Below are positions 10,437 to 19,166 of a stretch of 64,000 nt of DNA, piece by piece; position 1 is the first letter of the stretch, and every line of letters begins with the position of its first letter. The DNA lies in assembly GCF_000472525.1 (NCBI RefSeq), contig NZ_AWZT01000007.1, positions 62,001 through 126,000 on the forward strand, written 5' to 3'. This DNA is from Paraburkholderia dilworthii. GTDB taxonomy: Bacteria; Pseudomonadota; Gammaproteobacteria; Burkholderiales; Burkholderiaceae. The notes under the pieces are model-generated. The model ran no database searches. It was not told the origin of the DNA and worked only from the letters and a program-made list of their open reading frames with translations. The translations under genes and the position numbers were made by a program.

Positions 10437-10706
10437 ATGACGGACCTCGACACGCAATTCACCCAAGCCCAGGAAGACGTCAAGCAACTGCCTGAGCGTC
10501 CGGGCAATCTCACGCTGCTGCGCCTCTACGCGCTCTTCAAGCAAGCCAGCGAAGGCGACGTCCACGGCGACAAGCCGGGCTTCGCGGATATCGTCGGCAA
10601 ATACAAATACGACGCGTGGGCCGCGCTCAAGGGCACCGCGCAGGACGCCGCCAAGCAGCAGTACGTGGAACTCGTCGAATCGCTGAGGAGCGGCGCGTCC
10701 GCCTGA
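10437..10706 (+). CDS. Acyl-CoA-binding protein
   Basis: An 89-residue four-helix protein that binds medium- to long-chain acyl-CoA in the cytosol. The family core is visible: LYALFKQASEGDVHGDKPG, then KYKYDAWAALKG, which carries the Lys/Tyr/Trp residues that contact CoA and the acyl chain. The start at 10437 lies 7-11 bases after a GGAGAG purine run; the frame continues far upstream only as antisense of tsaB. Bacterial ACBPs are scattered among proteobacteria and common in Burkholderiaceae. Confidence 0.93.
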   Translation: MTDLDTQFTQAQEDVKQLPERPGNLTLLRLYALFKQASEGDVHGDKPGFADIVGKYKYDAWAALKGTAQDAAKQQYVELVESLRSGASA

Positions 10707-11132
10707 AGGCCCATTCGTTCAAAGCCGCTCGCAGCACCGCGCTGCGCCTCGCGCGGTGCAAGTTTTCCGCTAAGAAATGTCCTAACGGTGGCGCAGTGCA
10801 ACAAATACCTATACAATGTTGCCTGCGCTTCACTGCTTTGCCCGCTTTCATAAGCGGCCTTTGCGGCGCAGCGCCTCGTAGCGTTTAGCTCCAATCCAGT
10901 TTAGAACCTGTCCCCTCCTGCCTAGCCCCCTACGGGCGATCATGTCCCAGGCTGGCGGCAAGCCATGTTGGCGTGTCGCATCCGATACAGCTTCTAACGA
11001 AAAACTCGCCTTTATTGTTGCGAGTTGCCCCCGTTTTTCGATTTGCTCGCTGCTTCTTTGCTCGCTGAATCCGACGACTTGGGTATGCCGATTGGCGCCG
11101 ACGTTTTAATTCCCTGTGTACCAAGGATTCTC
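10707..11132 (+). other. Long 5' region of the DEAD-box helicase gene
   Basis: About 425 bases between the acyl-CoA-binding protein gene and the helicase start, with no supportable gene. It contains a TATACAAT box near 10814 that could be a -10 element, though no good -35 is seen 17 bases upstream. It also holds the hairpin at 11003-11026. A long untranslated leader is typical of cold-inducible helicase genes, so this stretch is a plausible regulatory leader. Confidence 0.4.
11003..11026 (+). promoter_or_regulatory. Leader hairpin upstream of the DEAD-box helicase gene
   Basis: A perfect 7-base-pair inverted repeat, AACTCGC and GCGAGTT, encloses a 10-base loop and is followed by GCCCCCGTTTTTCG, which has a five-T run. 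It sits about 107 bases before the helicase start. It could be an attenuator-like hairpin or a leader structure; the stem is short and the T-run is displaced by six bases. Confidence 0.35.
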
Positions 11133-12758
11133 ATGACTTCGAGCAATACCCCCAGCAGCCCGTTGAACGCCATCGCCGACCAGGCACTCGGTCTCGCCGA
11201 CGCACCCGCACAAGCCGCAGCCGTTGCTGCCGCTCCGGAAGCCGTCGCCGCTGAAGCCGCAGTCCCGGCCGGCCCGACGTTCGCGTCGCTCGGTCTGTCC
11301 GCGGATGTCGTCTCCGCGCTGACCGCCGCTGGTTACCAGAACCCCACGCCGGTTCAGCAACGCGCGATCCCCGCTGGCATCGCCGGCCGCGATCTGATGG
11401 TTTCGAGCCCGACCGGTTCGGGCAAGACCGCCGCGTTCATGCTGCCCGCTATCGAGCGTTTCTCGCAACTGCAAAAGGCACAAGCCAGCCAGCCGCGTGA
11501 ACCGCGTCCGGCCGACGGCGCCCGCACGCGCCGCCCGCAACCGGTTGCCCGTCCGACCATGCTGGTTCTGACGCCGACCCGCGAACTCGCGATGCAGGTC
11601 ACCACCGCCGCCGCCACGTACGGCAAGCATTTGAAGCGCCTGCGCACCGTCAGCATTCTCGGCGGCGTCGCTTACGGCCAACAGCTGATGCTGCTGGCGA
11701 AGAACCCGGAAATCCTGGTCGCTACGCCAGGCCGTCTGATCGACCACCTCGAGCGCGGCCGTATCGATCTGTCGCAACTGCAGATTCTCGTGCTCGACGA
11801 AGCCGACCGCATGCTCGACATGGGTTTCATCGAAGACATCGAAACGATTGTCGCCGCCACGCCGGCCACGCGTCAGACCATGCTGTTCTCGGCCACGCTC
11901 GACGGCAAGATCAGTTCGCTGACCGGCCGCCTGTTGAAGGACCCGGAGCGTATCGAGATCGTTCAGCGCCTGGAACAGCGTACCAACATCGCGCAAACCG
12001 TTCATTACGTCGACGACCGCGATCACAAGGACCGTCTGCTCGACCATCTGCTGCGTGATTCCGGCCTCGACCAGGCTATCGTCTTCACGGCAACCAAGAT
12101 GGACGCGGACCAACTGGCTGGGCGTCTCGCCGACGCCGGTTTCGAGTCGGCCGCACTGCACGGCGATCTGCCGCAAGGCGCGCGTAACCGCACGATCCGC
12201 GCACTGCGCGAGCGCCGCGTGCGCGTGCTGGTGGCAACGGACGTCGCCGCTCGCGGTATCGACATCCCGGGCATCACGCACGTGTTCAACTACGACCTGC
12301 CGAAGTTCGCCGAAGACTACGTGCACCGTATCGGCCGTACCGGCCGCGCTGGCCGCTCGGGTATCGCGGTGAGCCTCGTGCATCACGCCGAACAGGGCGC
12401 GCTCAAGCGCATCGAGCGTTTCGTGCGCACGCCGCTGCCGGTCAACGTCGTCGCGGGTTTCGAGCCGCGTAAGTCGGCCCCGTCGGGCAACGGCCGTCCT
12501 GGCTTTGGCGGCCGCGGCCGTCCGGGCGGCGGCAATGGCGGCGGACGCCGCTTCGGCAGCGGCTCGGGCAAGCCGGCCGGTAACGCCGGCAGCTCGCGCA
12601 GCGGCACCGGCGGCGGCTGGGCCGGCAAGCCGGCTGGCGGCGGTTCGCGTGATGGCGGCTTTGGCGGCGGTTCGCGCGAAGGCTACGGCGGCTCGCGTGA
12701 CGGCGGCTACGGCGCACGCCGCAGCGACGGCCCGCGTACCGCACGTCGCGGCAGCTAA
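11133..12758 (+). CDS. rhlE: DEAD-box ATP-dependent RNA helicase, RhlE-like
   Basis: A 541-residue RNA helicase with all core motifs: Q-motif region FASLGL...GYQNPTPVQQRAIP, motif I SPTGSGKT, Ia PTRELAMQV, II DEAD, III SAT, and VI HRIGRTGRAG. The last 85 or so residues form a Gly-rich tail with repeated GGGSR, RDGG and RRSDG units, typical of RNA-binding RhlE/CsdA-like tails. The start at 11133 has an AAGGA Shine-Dalgarno 5 bases upstream; the 36 residues of the longer frame lie in the leader. It acts in ribosome assembly or mRNA turnover. Exact subfamily (RhlE or DbpA-like) is not certain. Confidence 0.92.
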   Translation: MTSSNTPSSPLNAIADQALGLADAPAQAAAVAAAPEAVAAEAAVPAGPTFASLGLSADVVSALTAAGYQNPTPVQQRAIPAGIAGRDLMVSSPTGSGKTAAFMLPAIERFSQLQKAQASQPREPRPADGARTRRPQPVARPTMLVLTPTRELAMQVTTAAATYGKHLKRLRTVSILGGVAYGQQLMLLAKNPEILVATPGRLIDHLERGRIDLSQLQILVLDEADRMLDMGFIEDIETIVAATPATRQTMLFSATLDGKISSLTGRLLKDPERIEIVQRLEQRTNIAQTVHYVDDRDHKDRLLDHLLRDSGLDQAIVFTATKMDADQLAGRLADAGFESAALHGDLPQGARNRTIRALRERRVRVLVATDVAARGIDIPGITHVFNYDLPKFAEDYVHRIGRTGRAGRSGIAVSLVHHAEQGALKRIERFVRTPLPVNVVAGFEPRKSAPSGNGRPGFGGRGRPGGGNGGGRRFGSGSGKPAGNAGSSRSGTGGGWAGKPAGGGSRDGGFGGGSREGYGGSRDGGYGARRSDGPRTARRGS

Positions 12759-12895
12759 GACGCGTGAGTCAACGCTTACAGCTGGAGCAACGGCGTGCCC
12801 GCCTCAGTGCGGAAGCCGCGTTCTGGCTGGAATAGGCAAGAAATAGTTAGTTGAAAAGACCCCGGCAGCTTCGTGCTGTCGTTAAGTCGAAATGA

Positions 12896-12925
12896 AAAAC
12901 CGGTGCTCAGGCATCGGTTTTTTTT
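12896..12925 (+). terminator. Rho-independent terminator
   Basis: Stem AACCGGTGC / GCATCGGTT (one G-T wobble) with loop TCAG, followed by a run of eight or so T residues. It lies 137 bases after the helicase stop and likely ends that transcript. Confidence 0.85.
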
Positions 12926-13239
12926 CGTCCATCGATTATCGCCACCTGGATTTCACGATGTGCAAAATTTTTTTGCGTCGTAAAAAATCTTGCTGCACGG
13001 CACAACGGTGCCCATTGCAAGATGGGAAAAATCGTTTCTTAATGCGGAATGTAATTGATAAGTCAATGATTTTTAAGGACAACAATTATTAGAAAATCGC
13101 GGGCGGGCGACTATTGCTCATCGGTCGATTTGCCTAGACTCTTATATAAGACTTCGCGAAACAAAACGCCTCCCCGGCTGATCGCTTCGACGAAGACAGA
13201 GTCCAGCATCCATTTTTTCAGGCAACCAAGGAGAAAACC
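12926..13239 (+). promoter_or_regulatory. aceA control region
   Basis: About 310 A/T-rich bases, unlike the surrounding high-GC DNA. It holds three dyads. The first is GCAAAA-TTT-TTTTGC at 12962-12976. The second is CCCAT-TGCAAG-ATGGG at 13011-13026. The third is the perfect 12-mer palindrome TCTTATATAAGA at 13140-13151. The TGCAAA word recurs upstream of aceB (17398-17412). The start of aceA is preceded by AAGGAGAAAACC, a strong Shine-Dalgarno. These look like operators for carbon-source control of the glyoxylate shunt; the binding proteins are not known from sequence. Confidence 0.5.
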
Positions 13240-14547
13240 ATGACGACGCGCGAAGAACAAGCCCGCCAACTTCAACAGCAATGGCAAACCGATCCGCGCT
13301 GGAAAGGCGTCAAGCGCACCTACACCGCTGAGGACGTGATCCGTCTGCGTGGCTCCGTGCAGGTCGAACACACGCTCGCCAAGCGCGGCGCCGAAAAGCT
13401 CTGGCATAGCGTGAACACCGAGCCGTTCGTTAATTCCCTCGGCGCGCTCACCGGCAATCAGGCGATGCAGCAGGTCAAGGCCGGTCTGAAGGCCATCTAT
13501 CTGTCGGGCTGGCAGGTCGCGGGCGATGCGAACGTGGCCGGCGAAATGTACCCGGACCAGTCGCTCTATCCGGCCAACTCGGTGCCGCTCGTCGTCAAGC
13601 GCATCAATAACACGCTGACGCGCGCCGACCAGATCCAGTGGTCGGAAGGCAAGAATCCCGGCGACGAAGGGTATATCGATTACTTCGCGCCGATAGTCGC
13701 GGACGCCGAAGCCGGTTTCGGCGGCGTGCTGAATGCATTTGAACTGATGAAGGCGATGATCGAAGCCGGCGCGGCGGGCGTGCACTTCGAAGATCAACTG
13801 GCATCGGTGAAAAAGTGCGGCCACATGGGCGGCAAGGTGCTCGTACCGACTCGCGAAAACGTCGCGAAGCTGACGGCTGCGCGTCTGGCTGCGGACGTCT
13901 CGGGTGTGCCGACCGTGCTGCTCGCCCGTACCGATGCCGAAGCCGCCGACCTGATCACATCCGACGTCGACGAAAACGATAAGCCGTTCCTGACCGGCGA
14001 GCGCACGGTCGAAGGCTTCTATCGCACGAAGCCGGGTCTCGAACAGGCGATCTCGCGTGGCCTCGCCTACGCGCCGTACGCCGACATGATCTGGTGCGAA
14101 ACGGGCAAGCCGGACCTCGAGTTCGCGAAGAAATTTGCCGACGCGATCCACGAGGAGTACCCGGATCAACTCCTGTCGTACAACTGCTCGCCGTCGTTCA
14201 ACTGGAAGAAGAACCTGGACGACGCGACCATCGCCAAGTTCCAGCGCGAATTGGGCGCAATGGGCTACAAGTTCCAGTTCATCACACTGGCCGGCTTCCA
14301 CGCGCTGAACTACTCGATGTTCAACCTCGCGCACGGCTATGCCCGCAACCAGATGACGGCGTTCGTCGAGATGCAGCAGGCCGAATTCGCGGCAGCGGAA
14401 AAGGGCTTCACCGCCGTGAAGCACCAGCGCGAAGTCGGTACGGGCTACTTCGACGCGGTGACGCAAACAGTCGAGCGCGAAGCATCGACCACCGCGTTGC
14501 ACGGCTCGACGGAAGACGAACAGTTCTTCGACAAGAAAGTCGCGTAA
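13240..14547 (+). CDS. aceA: Isocitrate lyase
   Basis: A 435-residue enzyme cleaving isocitrate to succinate and glyoxylate in the glyoxylate shunt. The catalytic signature [11 protein letters not shown] (Cys of K-K-C-G-H) is intact. DAEAGFGG (metal/substrate loop) and the C-terminal lid region around [10 protein letters not shown] are also present. Length matches E. coli AceA (434). It has its own promoter region and ends at a strong terminator, so it is not in an operon with aceB 2.9 kb away, yet both share the leader AAGGAGAAAAC before the ATG. Growth on acetate or fatty acids would require both. Confidence 0.98.
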   Translation: MTTREEQARQLQQQWQTDPRWKGVKRTYTAEDVIRLRGSVQVEHTLAKRGAEKLWHSVNTEPFVNSLGALTGNQAMQQVKAGLKAIYLSGWQVAGDANVAGEMYPDQSLYPANSVPLVVKRINNTLTRADQIQWSEGKNPGDEGYIDYFAPIVADAEAGFGGVLNAFELMKAMIEAGAAGVHFEDQLASVKKCGHMGGKVLVPTRENVAKLTAARLAADVSGVPTVLLARTDAEAADLITSDVDENDKPFLTGERTVEGFYRTKPGLEQAISRGLAYAPYADMIWCETGKPDLEFAKKFADAIHEEYPDQLLSYNCSPSFNWKKNLDDATIAKFQRELGAMGYKFQFITLAGFHALNYSMFNLAHGYARNQMTAFVEMQQAEFAAAEKGFTAVKHQREVGTGYFDAVTQTVEREASTTALHGSTEDEQFFDKKVA

Positions 14548-14733
14548 GGTCTCGCGCCCGATCGCGAAAACGAAAGGCAGACGGACGGCGGAACAACGGC
14601 GAAGCGGTTTTGTTGGGACGCCGCCGTCAACAGGGAGGAGCTTCGCCATCGGCGTGTCGGCGTGTCGGTGCCTCGGCGCAGTGCGCGGCGCCGATGGCGG
14701 GTTGCGATAAGGCGGGGGCTGCACAAAAAGCCA

Positions 14734-14749
14734 GCACAATGCATTGTGC
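14734..14749. repeat. Perfect 16-base palindrome after aceA
   Basis: GCACAATGCATTGTGC reads identically on both strands. It lies between the aceA stop and its terminator. It could be a dyad for a DNA-binding protein or part of the 3' untranslated structure. Confidence 0.4.
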
Positions 14750-14761
14750 GGCGAACGGACG

Positions 14762-14791
14762 ACGCGCCGGCCTGGTCGCCGGCGCGTTTTT
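14762..14791 (+). terminator. Rho-independent terminator of aceA
   Basis: Perfect 10-base-pair stem ACGCGCCGGC / GCCGGCGCGT with a six-base loop, followed by four to five T residues. It lies between the convergent aceA and usp genes. Confidence 0.85.
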
Positions 14792-14832
14792 CCGCTGCCG
14801 GCGCAAACCGCGGAACCGGACATCGGCGAGGT

Positions 14833-15267
14833 CTACCGGTACACGAGCACCGGAATTTTCGTATGTGTAAGCACGCGCTGCGTTTCGCTGCCGATCAGCA
14901 GGCTGCCGAGACCGCGTCGCCCGTGTGAGGCCATGAAGATCACGTCACATGCGCCCCGCTCCGCCGCTTCGATGATGCCGAGATACGGCGCCGGATGCAC
15001 GCTGGTGTGCCTATCGACGACAACCCCGACACGGCTGGCGGCGAACTCCACTTCGCGCAGATGCTCCTGCGCTTCGCGTTCGCTGCGCTCGAGGAACTCG
15101 GACGGAGGTTCGACAACGATGTCGGAGAACGGCGCATACGGATATTGCGGCAGGCACGCGTATGCGGTGATGCGCGCGCCGACCGCCTGGGCGAGGTCGA
15201 TGGCGCCGGCAATCGCCTTGCGCGAGAGATCTGAACCATCGGTCGGAACGAGAATGTGCTTGAACAT
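14833..15267 (-). CDS. Universal stress protein, UspA family
   Basis: A 144-residue single-domain Usp protein. The N-terminus MFKHILVPTDGSDLSRKAI and the ATP-binding loop MASHGRRGLGSLLIGSETQR (G-x2-G-x9-G-S/T) indicate a nucleotide-binding member. The C-terminus KIPVLVYR is typical. It is cytosolic and transcribed alone, converging with aceA. The specific stress it answers cannot be inferred. Confidence 0.9.
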   Translation of the reverse strand: MFKHILVPTDGSDLSRKAIAGAIDLAQAVGARITAYACLPQYPYAPFSDIVVEPPSEFLERSEREAQEHLREVEFAASRVGVVVDRHTSVHPAPYLGIIEAAERGACDVIFMASHGRRGLGSLLIGSETQRVLTHTKIPVLVYR

Positions 15268-15412
15268 GTGCCCTCCGTATCCGTGTCCATGTCGGGCGGC
15301 CGTATCGGCTGCGTTTTTGGCATGCCGGCCTCAAAACGATTGTAGGTCGCGGACACCTGCCGCAAACCGCTATTGAGGGTCTGTCCGAATATCGAAAACC
15401 CGTTGCGTGGCG

Positions 15413-16315
15413 TCAGCCCCAGTACTCCGGAAGGCCATACGTATGCTTGAGGAAATCCAGAAAAAGCCGCACTCGCAGCGGCAGATGGCGGCGCTGCGGA
15501 AACACCGCATGGATCCCAATGGGCGGCGCCGCGAACTCGTCGAGTACGCTCACGAGGCGCCCCGCCGCGATGTCCGCGCCGACTTCCCACCACGAACGCC
15601 ACGCGAGGCCGTGTCCTTCGAGACACCACTCATGCAGCACCGCGCCGTCCGAGCATTCCATCGTGCCGGACACCTTGATCGACACGACTTTATCGCCCTG
15701 CTGGAACATCCAGCCGCGCTGCTGATTGGCGCTCGCGCCAAGCGCGAGACAGTTGTGCTGCGCAAGATCCGCGAGACTATGCGGCGCGCCGCGCCGACTC
15801 AAATACGACGGCGAAGCGACGCACACGCGCCGGTTTTCGCCGAGTTTGAGCGACACCAGCGACGAATCGGGCAATTCGCCGAGCCGTACCGCGCAATCGA
15901 AGCCTTCGTTGACCAGATCGACGAGCCGGTCCGACAGATCGAGCGTGATCGAAACATCCGGATGCGCAACTGTGAACGCCGGCACCAGCGGTGCAACGTG
16001 GCGGCGTCCAAAACCGGCCGGTGCGGACAGCCGCAGGTGGCCGCTCGCTTTCACACCGCCCGCCGACACGCTCGCCTCGGCGTTCTGCATGTCGTGAATG
16101 ATGCGCTGACAGTCTTCGAGAAACGCCGAGCCCTCGAAAGTCAGCGTGATCTTGCGCGTGGTGCGCACCAGCAACTTGACGCCGAGACGTTCTTCGAGTG
16201 CATCGATACGTCGGCCGATGATCGCGGGAGCCACGCCCTCGGCAAGCGCCGCAGCCGACAGGCTGCCTCTGGCAGCGACGGTGACAAAGGTCTCGATCTG
16301 CTTGAATCTGTCCAT
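15413..16315 (-). CDS. LysR-family transcriptional regulator
   Basis: A 300-residue regulator: N-terminal winged helix MDRFKQIETFVTVAARGSLS...LGVKLLVRTTRKITLT and a periplasmic-binding-like effector domain from about residue 90. I chose the ATG at 16315; the longer frame to 16474 runs across the divergent promoter. It is transcribed away from the haloacid-dehalogenase-like gene with 148 bases between the starts. That arrangement is the usual one for a LysR protein controlling its neighbour and itself. The inducer is unknown. Confidence 0.92.
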   Translation of the reverse strand: MDRFKQIETFVTVAARGSLSAAALAEGVAPAIIGRRIDALEERLGVKLLVRTTRKITLTFEGSAFLEDCQRIIHDMQNAEASVSAGGVKASGHLRLSAPAGFGRRHVAPLVPAFTVAHPDVSITLDLSDRLVDLVNEGFDCAVRLGELPDSSLVSLKLGENRRVCVASPSYLSRRGAPHSLADLAQHNCLALGASANQQRGWMFQQGDKVVSIKVSGTMECSDGAVLHEWCLEGHGLAWRSWWEVGADIAAGRLVSVLDEFAAPPIGIHAVFPQRRHLPLRVRLFLDFLKHTYGLPEYWG

Positions 16316-16463
16316 GAAAGCGGCGCCGCTGGCGCAGCAAAGTTGACCGGTGCGCGTCAGATTAGGTGGGTGAAAGTAAAAGATCAAGTGATCCTTAGCC
16401 TCTTTTTTAGCGCACAGCACCGCTAATACAATCCGTCCTGACCTCTGACTGGAGCGCACGGCA

Positions 16464-17342
16464 ATGTCGGCCACAACGACACTTTCCCCTAAAGCAGTGA
16501 TTTTCGACGCCTACGGCACGCTTTTCGACGTGCATTCGGTGATCGCTGCCGCAGAGCAGATCTTCCCCGGACGCGGCGACGCGCTCTCCCAGTTGTGGCG
16601 CCAGAAACAGATCGAGTACACGCAGTTGCGCACGCTGGCCGATGCCGGCGACGGCGCGCACTACCGTCCGTTCTGGGACGTCACGCTCGACGCTCTGCGC
16701 TTTTCCGCGAAAAAGCTTCAACTCACGCTCGGCCGTACGGCTGAAAAGCGTTTGATGGACGAGTACGCGTGCCTGTCCGCGTTTCCCGATGCTGTGCCTG
16801 CGCTGCGTGTGCTGCGCGATGCGGCGTCTGGACCTGGGTCCGCCACATGTGCCTCCAAGCCGGCGTCGATATCCGCATCGAGCCCTGCGCGCGCCGTCTG
16901 CACATCGGCGAGTACGTCGGGCGGCTCGCGCCCCGGCCTCGCGATTCTCTCCAACGGCAATCCCCAAATGCTAGATGTCGCGGTGAAGAGCGCGGGCATG
17001 AGCGGCCTGTTCGATCACGTGCTTTCCGTCGACGCCGTGCGCGCATACAAACCCGCACCCGCCGCCTACGCGCTCGGCCCGCAAGCCTTCGACGCGCATC
17101 CGCGCGAGATTGTCTTCGTGTCGTCGAATGGTTGGGACGTGGCCGGCGCGACGTGGTTCGGCTTCACCACGTTCTGGCTCAACCGGCAGAACGCGCCGCT
17201 CGAAGAACTCGGTGTGACGCCGCATGGCGCCGGCGCAGGCATGAGCGATCTGCTGGCCTTCCTGAAAACCCTTGCGTCTGCCAGACGCGCCGGACGCGCT
17301 GGCGCCGCAGCGAGCCGCACACGCCGCAGCCCCGGCGCATGA
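16464..17342 (+). CDS. Haloacid dehalogenase type II-like HAD hydrolase with an internal low-complexity insert
   Basis: A 292-residue HAD protein. Motif I FDAYGTLFD (nucleophile Asp15), motif II LSNGNPQ (Ser163), motif III YKPAPAAY and motif IV VSSNGWDVAGA match L-2-haloacid dehalogenases, which hydrolyse 2-halocarboxylates to hydroxy acids. Residues 121-157, just before motif II, are a Ser/Ala/Gly/Pro-rich stretch absent from the usual VLRDAG-x-x-LAILSNG junction of the family, and the protein is correspondingly about 40 residues too long. The C-terminus is Arg/Ala-rich. Activity is uncertain because of the insert. It is divergent from the LysR gene and 92 bases upstream of aceB. Confidence 0.82.
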   Translation: MSATTTLSPKAVIFDAYGTLFDVHSVIAAAEQIFPGRGDALSQLWRQKQIEYTQLRTLADAGDGAHYRPFWDVTLDALRFSAKKLQLTLGRTAEKRLMDEYACLSAFPDAVPALRVLRDAASGPGSATCASKPASISASSPARAVCTSASTSGGSRPGLAILSNGNPQMLDVAVKSAGMSGLFDHVLSVDAVRAYKPAPAAYALGPQAFDAHPREIVFVSSNGWDVAGATWFGFTTFWLNRQNAPLEELGVTPHGAGAGMSDLLAFLKTLASARRAGRAGAAASRTRRSPGA

Positions 17343-17397
17343 CGCTCACCTTCGGCAACTTATCGAATCGACTCAACCACTACAACCGCGTTTCAAC

Positions 17398-17412
17398 TTT
17401 GCATCTTTGCAA
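17398..17412 (+). promoter_or_regulatory. Direct TTTGCA repeat upstream of aceB
   Basis: TTTGCATCTTTGCAA lies 23 bases before the aceB start. TTTGCAAA-type sites are the known targets of the ScfR/RamB/PccR family, which controls aceA/aceB and propionyl-CoA genes in other bacteria. A related TGCAAAA...TTTTGCG dyad precedes aceA here. The assignment is an inference from motif resemblance. Confidence 0.4.
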
Positions 17413-17434
17413 TCTGACCGACCAAGGAGAAAAC

Positions 17435-19036
17435 ATGGCGAATTCGCTGTCATCGTTGTCGCTGCCGCAGGGCATGGAAATTACCGCAGAAATCAAGCCG
17501 GGCTACGAAGCGATCCTCACGCGCGAAGCGCTCGAACTCGTCGCCGCGCTGCATCGCACGTTCGAGCCGCGCCGTCAGCAGTTGTTGCAGGCGCGCGCGG
17601 AACGCACGAAACGGCTCGACGCCGACGAGCGCCCCGACTTCCTCGCCGAGACAAAGAACGTGCGCGACGGCGACTGGACCATTGCGCCGCTGCCGAAAGA
17701 CCTGCAATGCCGCCGCGTGGAGATCACCGGTCCGGTCGAGCGCAAGATGATCATCAACGCGCTGAACTCGGGCGCGGATTCGTACATGACCGACTTCGAG
17801 GATTCGAATGCGCCGAGTTGGGACAACCAGATCACCGGCCATATCAATCTGAAGGACGCCGTGCGCCGCACGATCTCGCTTGAGCAGAACGGCAAGAGCT
17901 ATAAGCTGAACGAGAAGGTCGCCACGCTGATCGTGCGTCCGCGCGGCTGGCATCTCGACGAGAAGCACGTGAAGGTGGACGGCAAGCGCGTGTCGGGCGG
18001 CATCTTCGACTTCGCGCTCTTCATGGTGCACAACGCGAAGGAACTGGTCGCGCGCGGCTCGGGCCCCTACTTCTATCTGCCGAAGATGGAGAGCCATCTG
18101 GAAGCGCGTCTGTGGAACGACATCTTCGTCGCCGCGCAGGAAGCAGTCGGCGTGCCGCGCGGCACGATTCGCGCGACGGTGCTGATCGAAACCATTCTCG
18201 CCGCGTTCGAAATGGACGAGATTCTGTACGAGCTGCGTGAACATAGCTCGGGGCTCAACGCCGGTCGTTGGGACTACATCTTTTCCGCAATCAAGAAGTT
18301 CAAGTCCGACCGCGGCTTCTGCCTTGCGGATCGCTCGCAGATCACGATGACCTCGCCGTTCATGCGCGCGTATGCGCTGTTGCTGCTGAAGACTTGCCAT
18401 CGCCGCAACGCGCCGGCCATTGGCGGAATGAGCGCGCTGATTCCGATCAAGAACGATCCTGCTGCCAACGACAAGGCGATGGCCGGCGTGCGCTCCGACA
18501 AGGCGCGCGATGCCGGCGACGGCTACGACGGCGGCTGGGTCGCGCATCCGGGCCTCGTGCCGATCGCGATGGCAGAGTTCGTCAAGGTGCTCGGCGACAA
18601 GCCGAACCAGATCGGCAAGCAACGCGACGACGTGCTCGTCACCGCAACGGATCTGATGGACTTCCGCCCGGAAGCGCCGATCACCGAGGCCGGTCTGCGC
18701 AACAACATCAACGTCGGCATTCACTACCTCGGTTCATGGCTCGCGGGCAACGGCTGCGTGCCGATCCACAACCTGATGGAAGATGCGGCCACCGCCGAGA
18801 TTTCGCGCTCGCAAGTGTGGCAGTGGATTCGCTCGCCGAAAGGCACGCTCGACGATGGCCGTAAGGTGACGGCCGAACTTGTGCGCGAGTTCGCTGTGCA
18901 GGAACTCGACAAAGTGAAGCAGGCCGTTGGCGGCGATACGAAACCGTATGAACGCGCGGCGCAAATTTTCGAAGAGATGTCGACGTCCGGGCAGTTCACC
19001 GACTTTCTGACGCTGCCGCTCTACGAAGAAATCTGA
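17435..19036 (+). CDS. aceB: Malate synthase A
   Basis: A 533-residue enzyme condensing glyoxylate and acetyl-CoA to malate. Diagnostic segments are GADSYMTDFEDSNAPSWDN, LIVRPRGWHLDEKH, ATVLIETILAAFEMDEIL (metal-binding Glu) and AEISRSQVWQWI near the end. Length matches isoform A (about 533), not the larger GlcB. The ATG at 17435 follows a CAAGGAGAAAAC Shine-Dalgarno nearly identical to that of aceA. The frame continues upstream to 16769 only as a shadow of the dehalogenase gene. It ends at a very strong terminator. Confidence 0.97.
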   Translation: MANSLSSLSLPQGMEITAEIKPGYEAILTREALELVAALHRTFEPRRQQLLQARAERTKRLDADERPDFLAETKNVRDGDWTIAPLPKDLQCRRVEITGPVERKMIINALNSGADSYMTDFEDSNAPSWDNQITGHINLKDAVRRTISLEQNGKSYKLNEKVATLIVRPRGWHLDEKHVKVDGKRVSGGIFDFALFMVHNAKELVARGSGPYFYLPKMESHLEARLWNDIFVAAQEAVGVPRGTIRATVLIETILAAFEMDEILYELREHSSGLNAGRWDYIFSAIKKFKSDRGFCLADRSQITMTSPFMRAYALLLLKTCHRRNAPAIGGMSALIPIKNDPAANDKAMAGVRSDKARDAGDGYDGGWVAHPGLVPIAMAEFVKVLGDKPNQIGKQRDDVLVTATDLMDFRPEAPITEAGLRNNINVGIHYLGSWLAGNGCVPIHNLMEDAATAEISRSQVWQWIRSPKGTLDDGRKVTAELVREFAVQELDKVKQAVGGDTKPYERAAQIFEEMSTSGQFTDFLTLPLYEEI

Positions 19037-19091
19037 ACGCGAACGCTCGTCGGCTCATAACGACGACCGCGTGCAATGAATGTCCGGCCGA

Positions 19092-19129
19092 ACGGCCCGT
19101 CAGGCGCATGCCTGACGGGCCGTATTTTA
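19092..19129 (+). terminator. Rho-independent terminator of aceB
   Basis: Perfect 14-base-pair stem ACGGCCCGTCAGGC / GCCTGACGGGCCGT with loop GCAT, followed by ATTTTAT and a later TTTTTA. It lies between the convergent aceB and cyclotransferase genes. Confidence 0.9.
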
Positions 19130-19166
19130 TGCTGTTTTTAGCGCGTGTGAGCGCGCGCTAGGTGTG

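Noticed and set aside
13111..14823. 570-residue minus-strand frame over aceA
   Set aside because: Shadow of a certain gene; it runs through the aceA terminator and promoter, and has no ribosome binding site.
17450..18724. 424-residue minus-strand frame over aceB
   Set aside because: Antisense shadow without motifs.
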